From NCBI GenBank assembly GCA_041651175.1, contig JBAZJT010000001.1, forward strand, positions 282,101-346,100: 64,000 nt of DNA, written 5' to 3'. This stretch comes from Elusimicrobiales bacterium (GTDB taxonomy: Bacteria; Elusimicrobiota; Elusimicrobia; Elusimicrobiales; Elusimicrobiaceae). The notes under the pieces were generated by a model. The model had not been told where the DNA came from and did not search any database. It saw nothing but the letters and a program-made list of their open reading frames with translations. Below, in pieces: positions 32,608 through 40,260 of this stretch (position 1 is the first letter of the stretch; each line of letters opens with the position of its first letter). Made by a program: the position numbers and the translations under genes.

Positions 32608-32629
32608 ATTATACCCCTTAGGGTATAAT
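32608..32629. promoter_or_regulatory. HipB-like operator, distal copy
   Basis: ATTATACCC-CTTA-GGGTATAAT, a perfect 9-base inverted repeat with four central bases. Same architecture as the copy at 32525, about 62 bases between them. It lies immediately after the stop of the ABC ATPase gene. Confidence 0.7.
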
Positions 32630-32631
32630 AT

Positions 32632-33387
32632 TCAAGTCTGCTGCTGTATGTTTTTTTCCGAAGTAAGTTCCATGAACACGTCTTCCAGCGAGTAGTTGCC
32701 TGTGGCGGCGGACTGGCCGGCTTTCGCGCGCAGTTCGTCCAGGGTGCCGGTTTCCAGCAGCCTGCCGCCGTGCATTATGCCTATGCGCCCGCAAAGCTTT
32801 TCGGCTATTTCCAGGATATGGGTGCACATGAAAATAGCCACGCCGGATTTGGCCAGGTCCAACAGTATCCCCCGCACCATCCGGGCGGATTTGGGGTCCA
32901 GCCCGACCATAGGCTCGTCCAGCAGGACGGCTTTAGGCTCGCGCAGCAGCGCGCCGGCTATGACCAGCTTCTGGCGCATCCCGTGCGAATAGGATTCAAG
33001 CAGTTCCCCCTGCCAGCCCAGCAGTTCGAACATCTCCAGCAGCTCCGGTATCCGTTTTTGCTGCTTTTCCTCCGGCACTTCGTAAAGGTCGCCTATGAAG
33101 CGCATGAACTCCGCGCCGGTGAGTTTGGGGTAGACGAAAGGCTCGTCCGGGATAAGCGCAAGCAGCCGCTTGGCCTGAACCGGATTTTCAACAATATCCG
33201 CCCCGAACAGCGAGACAGAGCCGGACGTCGGGCGCATCAGCCCGGACATTATCTTGACCGTGGTGGTCTTGCCCGCGCCGTTGGGCCCCAGGAATCCGAA
33301 TATTTCGCCCGGCTGCACGTCTATGCTGACGCCGTTGACGGCGGAGAGGTCCCCGAATTTTTTGACGAGATTGCGTAGCCGTATCAT
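32632..33387 (-). CDS. ABC transporter ATP-binding protein
   Basis: 251 residues, single ABC domain: Walker A LGPNGAGKTTTVKI (about 33-46), signature YSHGMRQKLVIA (a SHGMxQ variant common in exporter ATPases), Walker B AVLLDEPMVGLDP and H-loop THILE. The C-terminal tail (YSLEDVFMELTSE) is typical of ABC-2 exporter ATPases. Likely energises the permease encoded at 30343-32010. The start overlaps the stop of the PfkB kinase gene (TGATG). Confidence 0.88.
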   Translation of the reverse strand: MIRLRNLVKKFGDLSAVNGVSIDVQPGEIFGFLGPNGAGKTTTVKIMSGLMRPTSGSVSLFGADIVENPVQAKRLLALIPDEPFVYPKLTGAEFMRFIGDLYEVPEEKQQKRIPELLEMFELLGWQGELLESYSHGMRQKLVIAGALLREPKAVLLDEPMVGLDPKSARMVRGILLDLAKSGVAIFMCTHILEIAEKLCGRIGIMHGGRLLETGTLDELRAKAGQSAATGNYSLEDVFMELTSEKNIQQQT

Positions 33388-34295
33388 CAGAGCGAGGCGA
33401 TGGCTTTGTATTCCTTAAGCCGCCGCGCTATCTGTTTGCGGGTAACGGCGGCCAGCCCCTGCGCGCCGAAGGATTCCACCGCGAAAGAGCCCATCACCGT
33501 CCCGAAGGCCAGCGCGGCCTTGAGCTCGCCGAAAGCGCGCGGCGCGCGGGAGCCCGCGATGTATCCCATGAACCCGCCGGCAAAGGTGTCGCCCGCGCCG
33601 GTGGTGTCTGCCACCGCAGCCACGGGATAGGCGCACAGCGAGCACATCTTGTCCCCGGAAAAAACCGCCGCGCCGTAGTCGCCTTTTTTGACCACCACGG
33701 CCTTCGGCCCCAGCGCCAGCGCGGCGCGCCCGGCCCGGACATGGTTATGCTCGCCGGTGAGCTGGCGGGCCTCGTCCTCGTTTACAAAGAAAATGTCAAC
33801 CTTGCGCAGCAGCTTTAGCAGCGCGGCGCGGCTGCGCTGTATCCACATGTTCATGGAATCGCAGGCCACAATGCGCGGGCGCTTCATTTTTGAAAGCACA
33901 TGCAGCTGAAGCCGCGGGTCTATGTTGGCCAGAAACAGCGCCGGGCAGGCCCGCTCCGGCGCGGAAAGCGCGGGGCGGAAATGCTCAAACACGTTTAGTT
34001 CCGTTTTTCTGGAGGTGGCGGTGCGGAAGTCCGGGCTGTAGCTGCCTTCCCAGCGGAAGGTTTTGCCGGGCAGCGTTTCAAGCCCCTCGGTGTTGACACC
34101 CGCGCCTTCAATAAGCCTGTGGTATTTTTCCGGGAAGTCCGCGCCCGCCGCGCCGCACAGCCGCACCGGCGCGAAATGCGCCGCACTGAGCGAAAAATAC
34201 ACCGCCGAACCGCCCAGCGCGTTAACCGCTTTCCCCGCCGGAGACTCAATGCCGTCCAGCGCGACCGAACCCACTACCAGAATTTCATTTTTCAT
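33387..34295 (-). CDS. PfkB-family carbohydrate/nucleoside kinase
   Basis: 302 residues, ribokinase fold. N-terminal ILVVGSVALDGIESPAGK and the GGSAVYFSLSAAHF block, and the C-terminal anion-hole signature DTTGAGDTFAGGFMGYIAG (about 231-249) with the catalytic Asp. The start ELNVFEHF-type lid and lack of a ribokinase NxD pair make ribose unlikely; adenosine- or fructose-phosphate-type substrates are possible. Unresolved. Coupled by overlapping stop/start to both neighbours. Confidence 0.85.
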   Translation of the reverse strand: MKNEILVVGSVALDGIESPAGKAVNALGGSAVYFSLSAAHFAPVRLCGAAGADFPEKYHRLIEGAGVNTEGLETLPGKTFRWEGSYSPDFRTATSRKTELNVFEHFRPALSAPERACPALFLANIDPRLQLHVLSKMKRPRIVACDSMNMWIQRSRAALLKLLRKVDIFFVNEDEARQLTGEHNHVRAGRAALALGPKAVVVKKGDYGAAVFSGDKMCSLCAYPVAAVADTTGAGDTFAGGFMGYIAGSRAPRAFGELKAALAFGTVMGSFAVESFGAQGLAAVTRKQIARRLKEYKAIASL

Positions 34296-35002
34296 CAGAT
34301 TCCCTGCTCGCGTTTTGACAGGAATTCCTCGAACTTGCCGGTGGCGATATAGCTGTTCAGATAGGTGTTTATCATCCCGCCCGCCTTGGCGCGCACAATT
34401 TCCTGAGCGAATTCCGCTTTGTCTTTTTTGGGGTCCTTGCCGGGCTTGCGGCCCGACGCGGCGTAGGCGGCGTCCAGTTCCTGCGGAGTTACTTTAGCCG
34501 CGGCGATGATGAGGCTGCGGAATTTGGAGGCGTCGCGCTCGGCGCGCAGTTCGTTTTCAAACTGGACGGGCTGCATTTTGTAGGCATAGGCCACGCCGCG
34601 GGCGTAAAGCTCCGGGTTGAACTTGCCTTCGCGCTGGAACATGGGCAGGTTCTGGACTATGGCGGCAACCTCGAAATCGCCGGTGCTCATGTCGTATTCC
34701 CTGGCGCCCGCGCCGAGGATTTTTTCCACCACCAGCTCCTCCAGCACCTGTTTCTGTATGGTTTTGCGCAGGTTATCGGGAATTTCCGTCAGCCCTTTGC
34801 TGGTCAGCATTTCCATGCGCCTGTTGTACTGCCGGTAGAATTCCTGATTGGTGATTTTCAGGCCGCCCACCCGGGCCGCCAGGTCCATAGTGGCCGAGCC
34901 GGAACCCAGGTACGACCCCAGCCCCACGAATATGCCGGCCATGAATGTGGCTATGACGGCGATATAAATGATGCGCTTGTGCTTGTAAAAAAATGTAATC
35001 AT
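34295..35002 (-). CDS. SurA N-terminal-like, membrane-anchored chaperone without PPIase domain
   Basis: 235 residues: an N-terminal membrane anchor (about 10-32, IIYIAVIATFMAGIFVGLGS), then a helical domain resembling the SurA/PpiD N-terminal chaperone module (KITNQEFYRQYNRRMEML, DNLRKTIQKQVLEELVVEKI, QFENELRAERDASKFRSLI). The parvulin domain that usually follows is missing, so it may be a chaperone or holdase for envelope proteins. Start and stop overlap the neighbouring genes (ATGA and TGATG). Confidence 0.7.
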   Translation of the reverse strand: MITFFYKHKRIIYIAVIATFMAGIFVGLGSYLGSGSATMDLAARVGGLKITNQEFYRQYNRRMEMLTSKGLTEIPDNLRKTIQKQVLEELVVEKILGAGAREYDMSTGDFEVAAIVQNLPMFQREGKFNPELYARGVAYAYKMQPVQFENELRAERDASKFRSLIIAAAKVTPQELDAAYAASGRKPGKDPKKDKAEFAQEIVRAKAGGMINTYLNSYIATGKFEEFLSKREQGI

Positions 35003-35409
35003 GGCCTCTCATCCCCGGAGGCGCGCTCCGGCTCGGCGGCGGCCTCCTCTTCTTTCATCATGGAGCAGTGCCCCTCGAAAAACGCGCCTTCCTCTATGAC
35101 AATCCTGCCGGTCCGTATGTCGCCGGAAACCCTGGAGGTGGCCAGCAACTCCGCCGAGCGCGCCGCCGAGATATTGCCCTTGACCTCGCCGCCCACGACG
35201 GCGGATTCCGCGGCGATGTCGCCCACCACCTTGCCCGTCTCGCCAATCACCACGGCGTGCGCCTCGGTTATGGAGCCTTCCATCCTGCCGTCTATGCGCA
35301 GCGAGCCTTTGGCGTTTATCGTGCCCTGGAAATACGCCTCCGGCCCCACCACCGAAACCATGTTGCCAAGCTCGAACATCCTGTCCTGGCTTTTTTTCAG
35401 AAACGCCAT
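34999..35409 (-). CDS. Bactofilin
   Basis: 136-residue bactofilin (polymer-forming cytoskeletal protein). The beta-helical core has the regular pattern TINAKGSLRIDGRMEGSI, then VVIGETGKVVGDI, AVVGGEVKGNI and SRVSGDIRTGRIVIEEGAFF. Such proteins scaffold peptidoglycan-modifying enzymes; pairing with an M23 peptidase encoded directly upstream is a known arrangement and suggests a shape- or stalk-determining pair. The ATG at 35409 overlaps the M23 stop. Confidence 0.9.
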   Translation of the reverse strand: MAFLKKSQDRMFELGNMVSVVGPEAYFQGTINAKGSLRIDGRMEGSITEAHAVVIGETGKVVGDIAAESAVVGGEVKGNISAARSAELLATSRVSGDIRTGRIVIEEGAFFEGHCSMMKEEEAAAEPERASGDERP

Positions 35410-36392
35410 CAATCCTCCCGCGCGGGCTTGTCCGCGACTGCCGTCATATATTTTACCGGATTTACCGGCTTGCCGCTCTGCCAGACCTCGTAATGGACAT
35501 GGCTTCCGGTAGAACGGCCCGTGGTCCCCATGCGCGCTATAATCTGGCCCCTTTTCACCTGCTGGCCTTCCTTAACCTCCAGCTTGGCCGCATGGCCGTA
35601 AAGCGTGGAATAGGCAAAGCCGTGGTCCAGCAGCACGGCCTGCCCGTAGCCCGCCGCCCAGCCGGCGTGGCGCACCACGCCGTCCGCCGTGGCGCGTATG
35701 GGCGTGTCGGGCCTGTTGCTTATGTCAACTCCTGGATGAAACTCGCCGTAATCGGATTCAAAAGGCGACATCCGGTAGCCGAACGGCGACGTTACCGCGC
35801 CGGGCGCGGGCCATATGGCAGGGGTGGCCCTGTACATGGAGCGCTGGTTGGTTATATACCACGCTATCTCCTGAAACCCGGCCAGCGCGCGCTGGGACTG
35901 TTCGGTAACCTGGCGCATGCCGTTGCGGAAAACGCTGTCGCTTATCCAGGCGGCTTTTTTCTCCAGCGCGCGGCGCAGGCTGTTCGCGTCGGAGGAGGGG
36001 GCGCCGCCCTCGCCGCCGTTATCGCCATCGTCGCGTATGATGGCGTTCCTGCTGCCCATGCCCAGCATGTGGCGCATCTGCTCGTCGGTTTTGCGGGTCA
36101 GCTCTATGTATTTCCTGCCGCGCTCCATCTCCCCGGAGACATAGGCGACTCTGGCGGAAAGCACGCGGTTGTCGGCCTTGGTTACGTAATAATCCAGATT
36201 CCTGCCCGCCACATACCCGGCCCACAACGTAATGCCGGTCCACAACGCCGCCATAAACAGCAGGAACGGCACCGAAAACCGCAGCCGCCACGCCGGCAGC
36301 GGGCCGTATGGCACCACCATAAGGCTGACGGGCCGCCGCCAGCTTTTGCGCAGCGCCCGCAGAAAAGAGCGAATACCGGTTACAGCCCGCAT
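35409..36392 (-). CDS. Membrane-anchored M23 (LytM-type) peptidase
   Basis: 327 residues. An N-terminal transmembrane segment (about 38-60, FSVPFLLFMAALWTGITLWAG), a coiled region to ~160, and a C-terminal LytM domain with zinc ligands in EFHPGVDIS (His, Asp) and the HVHYEVW motif (His pair). The catalytic site looks intact, so it is a candidate peptidoglycan endopeptidase in the periplasm. Its coupling to bactofilin suggests the two act together in cell shape. Confidence 0.88.
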   Translation of the reverse strand: MRAVTGIRSFLRALRKSWRRPVSLMVVPYGPLPAWRLRFSVPFLLFMAALWTGITLWAGYVAGRNLDYYVTKADNRVLSARVAYVSGEMERGRKYIELTRKTDEQMRHMLGMGSRNAIIRDDGDNGGEGGAPSSDANSLRRALEKKAAWISDSVFRNGMRQVTEQSQRALAGFQEIAWYITNQRSMYRATPAIWPAPGAVTSPFGYRMSPFESDYGEFHPGVDISNRPDTPIRATADGVVRHAGWAAGYGQAVLLDHGFAYSTLYGHAAKLEVKEGQQVKRGQIIARMGTTGRSTGSHVHYEVWQSGKPVNPVKYMTAVADKPARED

Positions 36393-36457
36393 AAATTTGT
36401 CATCCCCTCACCGGCTCCGGCGCGCCGCCGGCCCCGCGTTCCATTGTGCTTTTTTTG

Positions 36458-38647
36458 TCAGAGTATTTCCAGCGGGGCATAGCGCAGCATGAATGTCTGC
36501 CGTCCGCCCTGGTCAAAAACCACGGTTATCTTGACGCCCTCGCCGGAGCCGGACTGCGCGATTATTTTCCCCGTCCCGTACACCGCGTGGCGCACCCGCT
36601 GGCCGCCCAGCGCCCTGGCCGCCGGCACTATTTTCGGCGCGGGCGGCGGCGCAAACTCCACATTGTCGGCGCCGGGCCGAAACACCTCGGTCTGCGCCAT
36701 CAGCTTGCTTTCAAACAAAAACCGGGACGGCAGGTTGGCATACACCTTGCCGAAAAGCCGCCGCGTCGCCGCGTGCGTGGCGAACAGCCTTTTGCGCGCG
36801 CGCGTCATGGCCACATAGCAGAGGCGGCGCTCCTCCTCCAGTTCGTCCTCGCCGGCGTCGCCGGAGCCTATGGGAAACAGCCCCTCCTCCAGCCCGGTTA
36901 CAAAAACAAAAGGAAACTCCAGCCCCTTGGCCAGATGGACGGTCATAAGCGTAACCCCGCTGCCGGAGGCTTCGTCCGAGGGGCTTATGAGCGCCACCTC
37001 CTCCAGCCAGCCGGAAAGCGAGGCCTCCGCCTGGGCGCGGGCGCAGCGCTCCTCGTACTCGCGCGCGCCGTTTAGCAGTTCCTGCAGATTGGCCAGCCGG
37101 CCCTTGGCCTCATCGTCATGGGGATTCTTTTCCACCGCCGCTTCCAGCGATTTCCAGTAACCGCTAAGCAGCAGCGCCCGCTGCAGCATATGCGCCGGCG
37201 GGGAAGTCTGCGCCTCCCTGTGCAGCGAGTCCAGCAGATTTGAAAACTCTCCCATTGCGCGGCGCGCGGCGGGGGTTATCCCCTCTATGAAAGCCGCAGC
37301 CTCCATCGCCTCGCAGAGCGCGACGCCCTTTTCGGCGGCGTATTTCTCAAGCCGCTCCTGGGATTGCTTGCTTATGCCGCGCGCGGGGACATTAAGCACC
37401 CGCGCCAGGCTGACCGGGTCGCGCGGGCTGACGGCCAGCCGCGCATAGGCCACCGCGTCCTTTATTTCGGCGCGGTCGTAGAATTTTGTCGCGCCCACAA
37501 GACGGTAGGGGATTTGCGCGCGGCGGAACGCCTCTTCAAAAGAGCGGCTCTGCGCGTTGGTGCGGTAGAACACGGCTGTTTCGGAAAGCGAGGCGCCGTC
37601 TTCTTCCACCAGCCGGCCTATCTGCGAGGCGACCCAGCGCGCCTCGTCGGATTCGGAGGGCAGCTCCTGCACGCGCACATCCTCGCCCTGCGGGTTTTCG
37701 GTGTAGAGATTTTTTTCCTTGCGGCGGAGATTGTATTTTATCAGGGTGTCCGCCGCCGCCAGTATTTTAGCGGTGGAGCGGTAATTAAGCTCCAGCGCGA
37801 CGGTTTTGGCGTCCGGAAAATCTCGCTCAAACTCCAGTATGTTGCGTATGTCGGCGCCGCGCCAGGAGTATATGGACTGGTCCGGGTCGCCCACGGCGCA
37901 GATGTTGCGGTGCTTGGCGGAAAGCAGCTTGGCCAGCATGTACTGGGCGCGGTTGGTGTCCTGATACTCGTCCACCAGAACATGCAGGAAATGCTCCTGG
38001 TAGTATTCGCGCACATCGTCGCGCGTTTTCAGCAGCTCGGCGGGTTTCATCAGCAGGTCGCCGAAATCCAGCGCGCCCGCGGCGTTAAGCGCGGCCTGAT
38101 AGCGCAGATACACATCCGCCGCCACCTGCCTGCCGGGCGCGGGCGAGGTCTGCGCGTGTATGGAATAGGACTGCGCGTCCATCAAATCGTCCTTGGCGCG
38201 GGAGATGATGTTGAGATAGAGGCCGTACTTGTTTTTTTCGTCCTCGCGGCCCAGCGCGGACAGCGCGGACTGTATGATTTTGCGCTGGTCGTTATCGTCG
38301 TAGATGACAAAATCGGGCTTGAGCCCCAGCACGGCGGCGTGGCGGCGCAGCAGCCGCGCGCCGAAAGAGTGGAATGTGTGCGTCCACACCTGCCAGCCGC
38401 GTCCGGGAACCAGCGCGTCCACGCGCTGGCGCATTTCCGCGGCGGCCTTGTTGGTGAATGTAACCGCCAGTATGCGCGACGGCGAAACCCCGCCCGCTAT
38501 CAGCCGCGCTATGCGGCAGGTGAGGGTGCGGGTTTTGCCCGTCCCCGCGCCGGCCACTATAAGCAGCGGCCCGCCGGCGTGGACGACGGCCTCTCGCTGG
38601 CGGGCATTGAGCCCGGACAGCATGGAGTCGTATACCGAGGTTTCCAT
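36458..38647 (-). CDS. UvrD/PcrA/Rep-family DNA helicase
   Basis: 729 residues, superfamily 1A helicase. Q-motif LNARQREAVVHAGGPLLIVA, Walker A AGAGTGKTRTL, motif Ia FTNKAAAEMRQRV, motif II VDEYQDTN, motif III AVGDPDQSIYSWRGAD, motif V TVHLAKGLEFPFVFV and motif VI EERRLCYVAMTRARKRL. The Tudor-like C-terminal module (VRHAVYGTGKII...VVFDQGGRQTFMLRYAPLEIL) is typical of PcrA/UvrD. Acts in excision repair and replication restart. The start is unusual: the ATG at 38647 directly follows the T-tract of a terminator-like hairpin and has no Shine-Dalgarno; an ATG at 38623 is an alternative. Confidence 0.93.
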   Translation of the reverse strand: METSVYDSMLSGLNARQREAVVHAGGPLLIVAGAGTGKTRTLTCRIARLIAGGVSPSRILAVTFTNKAAAEMRQRVDALVPGRGWQVWTHTFHSFGARLLRRHAAVLGLKPDFVIYDDNDQRKIIQSALSALGREDEKNKYGLYLNIISRAKDDLMDAQSYSIHAQTSPAPGRQVAADVYLRYQAALNAAGALDFGDLLMKPAELLKTRDDVREYYQEHFLHVLVDEYQDTNRAQYMLAKLLSAKHRNICAVGDPDQSIYSWRGADIRNILEFERDFPDAKTVALELNYRSTAKILAAADTLIKYNLRRKEKNLYTENPQGEDVRVQELPSESDEARWVASQIGRLVEEDGASLSETAVFYRTNAQSRSFEEAFRRAQIPYRLVGATKFYDRAEIKDAVAYARLAVSPRDPVSLARVLNVPARGISKQSQERLEKYAAEKGVALCEAMEAAAFIEGITPAARRAMGEFSNLLDSLHREAQTSPPAHMLQRALLLSGYWKSLEAAVEKNPHDDEAKGRLANLQELLNGAREYEERCARAQAEASLSGWLEEVALISPSDEASGSGVTLMTVHLAKGLEFPFVFVTGLEEGLFPIGSGDAGEDELEEERRLCYVAMTRARKRLFATHAATRRLFGKVYANLPSRFLFESKLMAQTEVFRPGADNVEFAPPPAPKIVPAARALGGQRVRHAVYGTGKIIAQSGSGEGVKITVVFDQGGRQTFMLRYAPLEIL

Positions 38648-38680
38648 AAAAAAATAAAAGCCGCCTGCGAGCCGGCGGCT
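38648..38680 (-). terminator. Terminator-like hairpin abutting the uvrD/pcrA start codon
   Basis: Minus strand: AGCCGCC, an 8-base loop, GGCGGCT, then TTTATTTTTTT directly followed by ATG. The upstream M14 gene already has its own terminator at 38839, so this one may act as an attenuator on the uvrD leader. A -10-like TATAAA lies just upstream (38697-38692). Confidence 0.65.
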
Positions 38681-38838
38681 GCATATCACATTTTATAATT
38701 TATTAAGCGAAACATGAACCCGAAATTCTGCACGGGAATGCCACGCTCTCCGCCGTCCATGTTCCCGCCGCCAACTGCATTATGCCTGGCGCGAAACCGG
38801 CGGCTTCTCTAAAAGTGCTGCCGGATTCGCCGGGGGGC

Positions 38839-38874
38839 AAAAATTTCCGGCCCGCCGCAGGCGCAGCGGGCCGG
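38839..38874 (-). terminator. Terminator of the M14 carboxypeptidase gene
   Basis: Minus strand: CCGGCCCGC, a 10-base loop, GCGGGCCGG, then AAATTTTTG. Located 26 bases after the M14 stop. Between here and the hairpin at 38680 nothing else was recognised. Confidence 0.7.
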
Positions 38875-38899
38875 GAGCCGAAATTCATTTTCCCCGCGG

Positions 38900-40204
38900 T
38901 TATCTGCCCGCTTTTTCGGCCTGGGAGGGGTTGTCGGCTATCTGCGACATGTAGAGCATCGCCTTGACGTTCCCCGCCGCGGACTGGTCTATCATCCCCG
39001 GACCAGGATAGAAACCGCCGTAATTGTAACGCTCTGGGTCCAGCTCTATTGTAAAGGCGAAAACATGATGCTTTTCATAAGCCCAGTCGCACATATCGCC
39101 GGTGGCCACGTAGAGTTCGCTGCTTTTCATGGCCTTGTAGCCGGTGAAGCCGGCCAGCTTGCCGGCTATGGCCTTGAAGATTTTAAGGTCTTTACCGTCG
39201 CTTACATCATCATCCGTGCTGCCCAGCGGATACAGCACCAGCCGGCTGTAGCTGTGATACGCGATTGCCACCGCAACGTTGGAATGCTTTCCGAAAAAAT
39301 CGCGCACTGCCTGCGTTTCCGGCTCGGAAAAGGCGGCGGTTCCCATGTAGGTGTCGGAACCCGGGTTGGAGGAGGAGCCGCCCTGCCCCCACCGCGCGGC
39401 ATAGTTGCGGTTGAGGTCCACGCCGAAGGCGTCGCCGCCCGTCTTGGCGCGATTCTTACGCCACCAGCGGTACTGGCCTTTATCTATGTCGTACTCCGCG
39501 CCGTCGGGGTTGAGCATGGGAACGATGTAAATGTCGCGCCCTTCAAGAACGGCTTTGGCCTCGCCGTCCTTGTTTTCGGCCAGCCAGGCGGCGTATTTGA
39601 GCGGCATTTCCACGCTGAGATGCTCCCGCGCGTGATGGTTGCCTATGAAAAGCGCGCCCGGCTTGCCGCTTGGCTTGTCGCCGGACACGGAGCTGTTGAG
39701 CCGCAGGCACAGTATCTCCCGCCCCTGCACGCTTTTGCCTATGGAGAATATGGACGAGTAGCCCTTGAGCTTCTCCGCATAAGCCTTGAGGTCGGACTGC
39801 ATCCGGTCAAAATTGTGGTATTTGAGGTCCGACGGCGGAAAATCCTTGGTAAACGAGGCGCTGAATTTTTCCAGCGGGATGCTGGAGATGATTTCAAAAC
39901 CGGCCTCTTTTATTTTTGAAAGCGTACCCTCGTTTGCTATGCCGGCGGAGGAGTCTTTGCCCGCCTCCACTATGTCCATGCCCAGATTGAATATCCGGGT
40001 GCGCTCCTGCGACGATTTGGCCGACACCACCGCCCAGTAGCGCGGGTTGACGGGTGTTTCTTTGGTTCCCGCCGGCGAAGCCGGAGACGCCTGTACGGGC
40101 CCGGCGGCGGAAGAAAGCTGTTTTGCCGGGGATTTGTTTCCTTCTGCGGACGCTGGGCCGGCGTTGGCAAACATCGCCGCGGCCAGCAGAAGTGCGGTTT
40201 TCAA
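38900..40204 (-). CDS. Exported M14-family zinc carboxypeptidase
   Basis: 434 residues: signal peptide (about 1-20, ending in ASA), a Ser/Pro/Ala-rich linker, a propeptide-like region, then an M14 catalytic domain. Zinc ligands: HHAREH (His and Glu) and the His in AIAYHSYSRLVLYP. Substrate residues include the Arg in VDLNRNYAARWG and the catalytic Glu in FTIELDPE. An active exported exopeptidase for peptides or peptidoglycan stems. It starts with TTG, with AGGAGG about five bases upstream. Confidence 0.88.
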   Translation of the reverse strand: MKTALLLAAAMFANAGPASAEGNKSPAKQLSSAAGPVQASPASPAGTKETPVNPRYWAVVSAKSSQERTRIFNLGMDIVEAGKDSSAGIANEGTLSKIKEAGFEIISSIPLEKFSASFTKDFPPSDLKYHNFDRMQSDLKAYAEKLKGYSSIFSIGKSVQGREILCLRLNSSVSGDKPSGKPGALFIGNHHAREHLSVEMPLKYAAWLAENKDGEAKAVLEGRDIYIVPMLNPDGAEYDIDKGQYRWWRKNRAKTGGDAFGVDLNRNYAARWGQGGSSSNPGSDTYMGTAAFSEPETQAVRDFFGKHSNVAVAIAYHSYSRLVLYPLGSTDDDVSDGKDLKIFKAIAGKLAGFTGYKAMKSSELYVATGDMCDWAYEKHHVFAFTIELDPERYNYGGFYPGPGMIDQSAAGNVKAMLYMSQIADNPSQAEKAGR

Positions 40205-40228
40205 TTTAGCCTCCTGTGCTGTGCCTGC

Positions 40229-40237
40229 ACTATATCA
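40229..40237 (-). promoter_or_regulatory. Extended -10 element of the M14 gene
   Basis: Minus strand TGATATAGT: TATAGT at 40234-40229 preceded by TG and one base. Transcription would start about 17 bases before the TTG start codon. No clear -35. Confidence 0.45.
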
Positions 40238-40260
40238 TAAAACCGGCGGAACGGCTTTGA

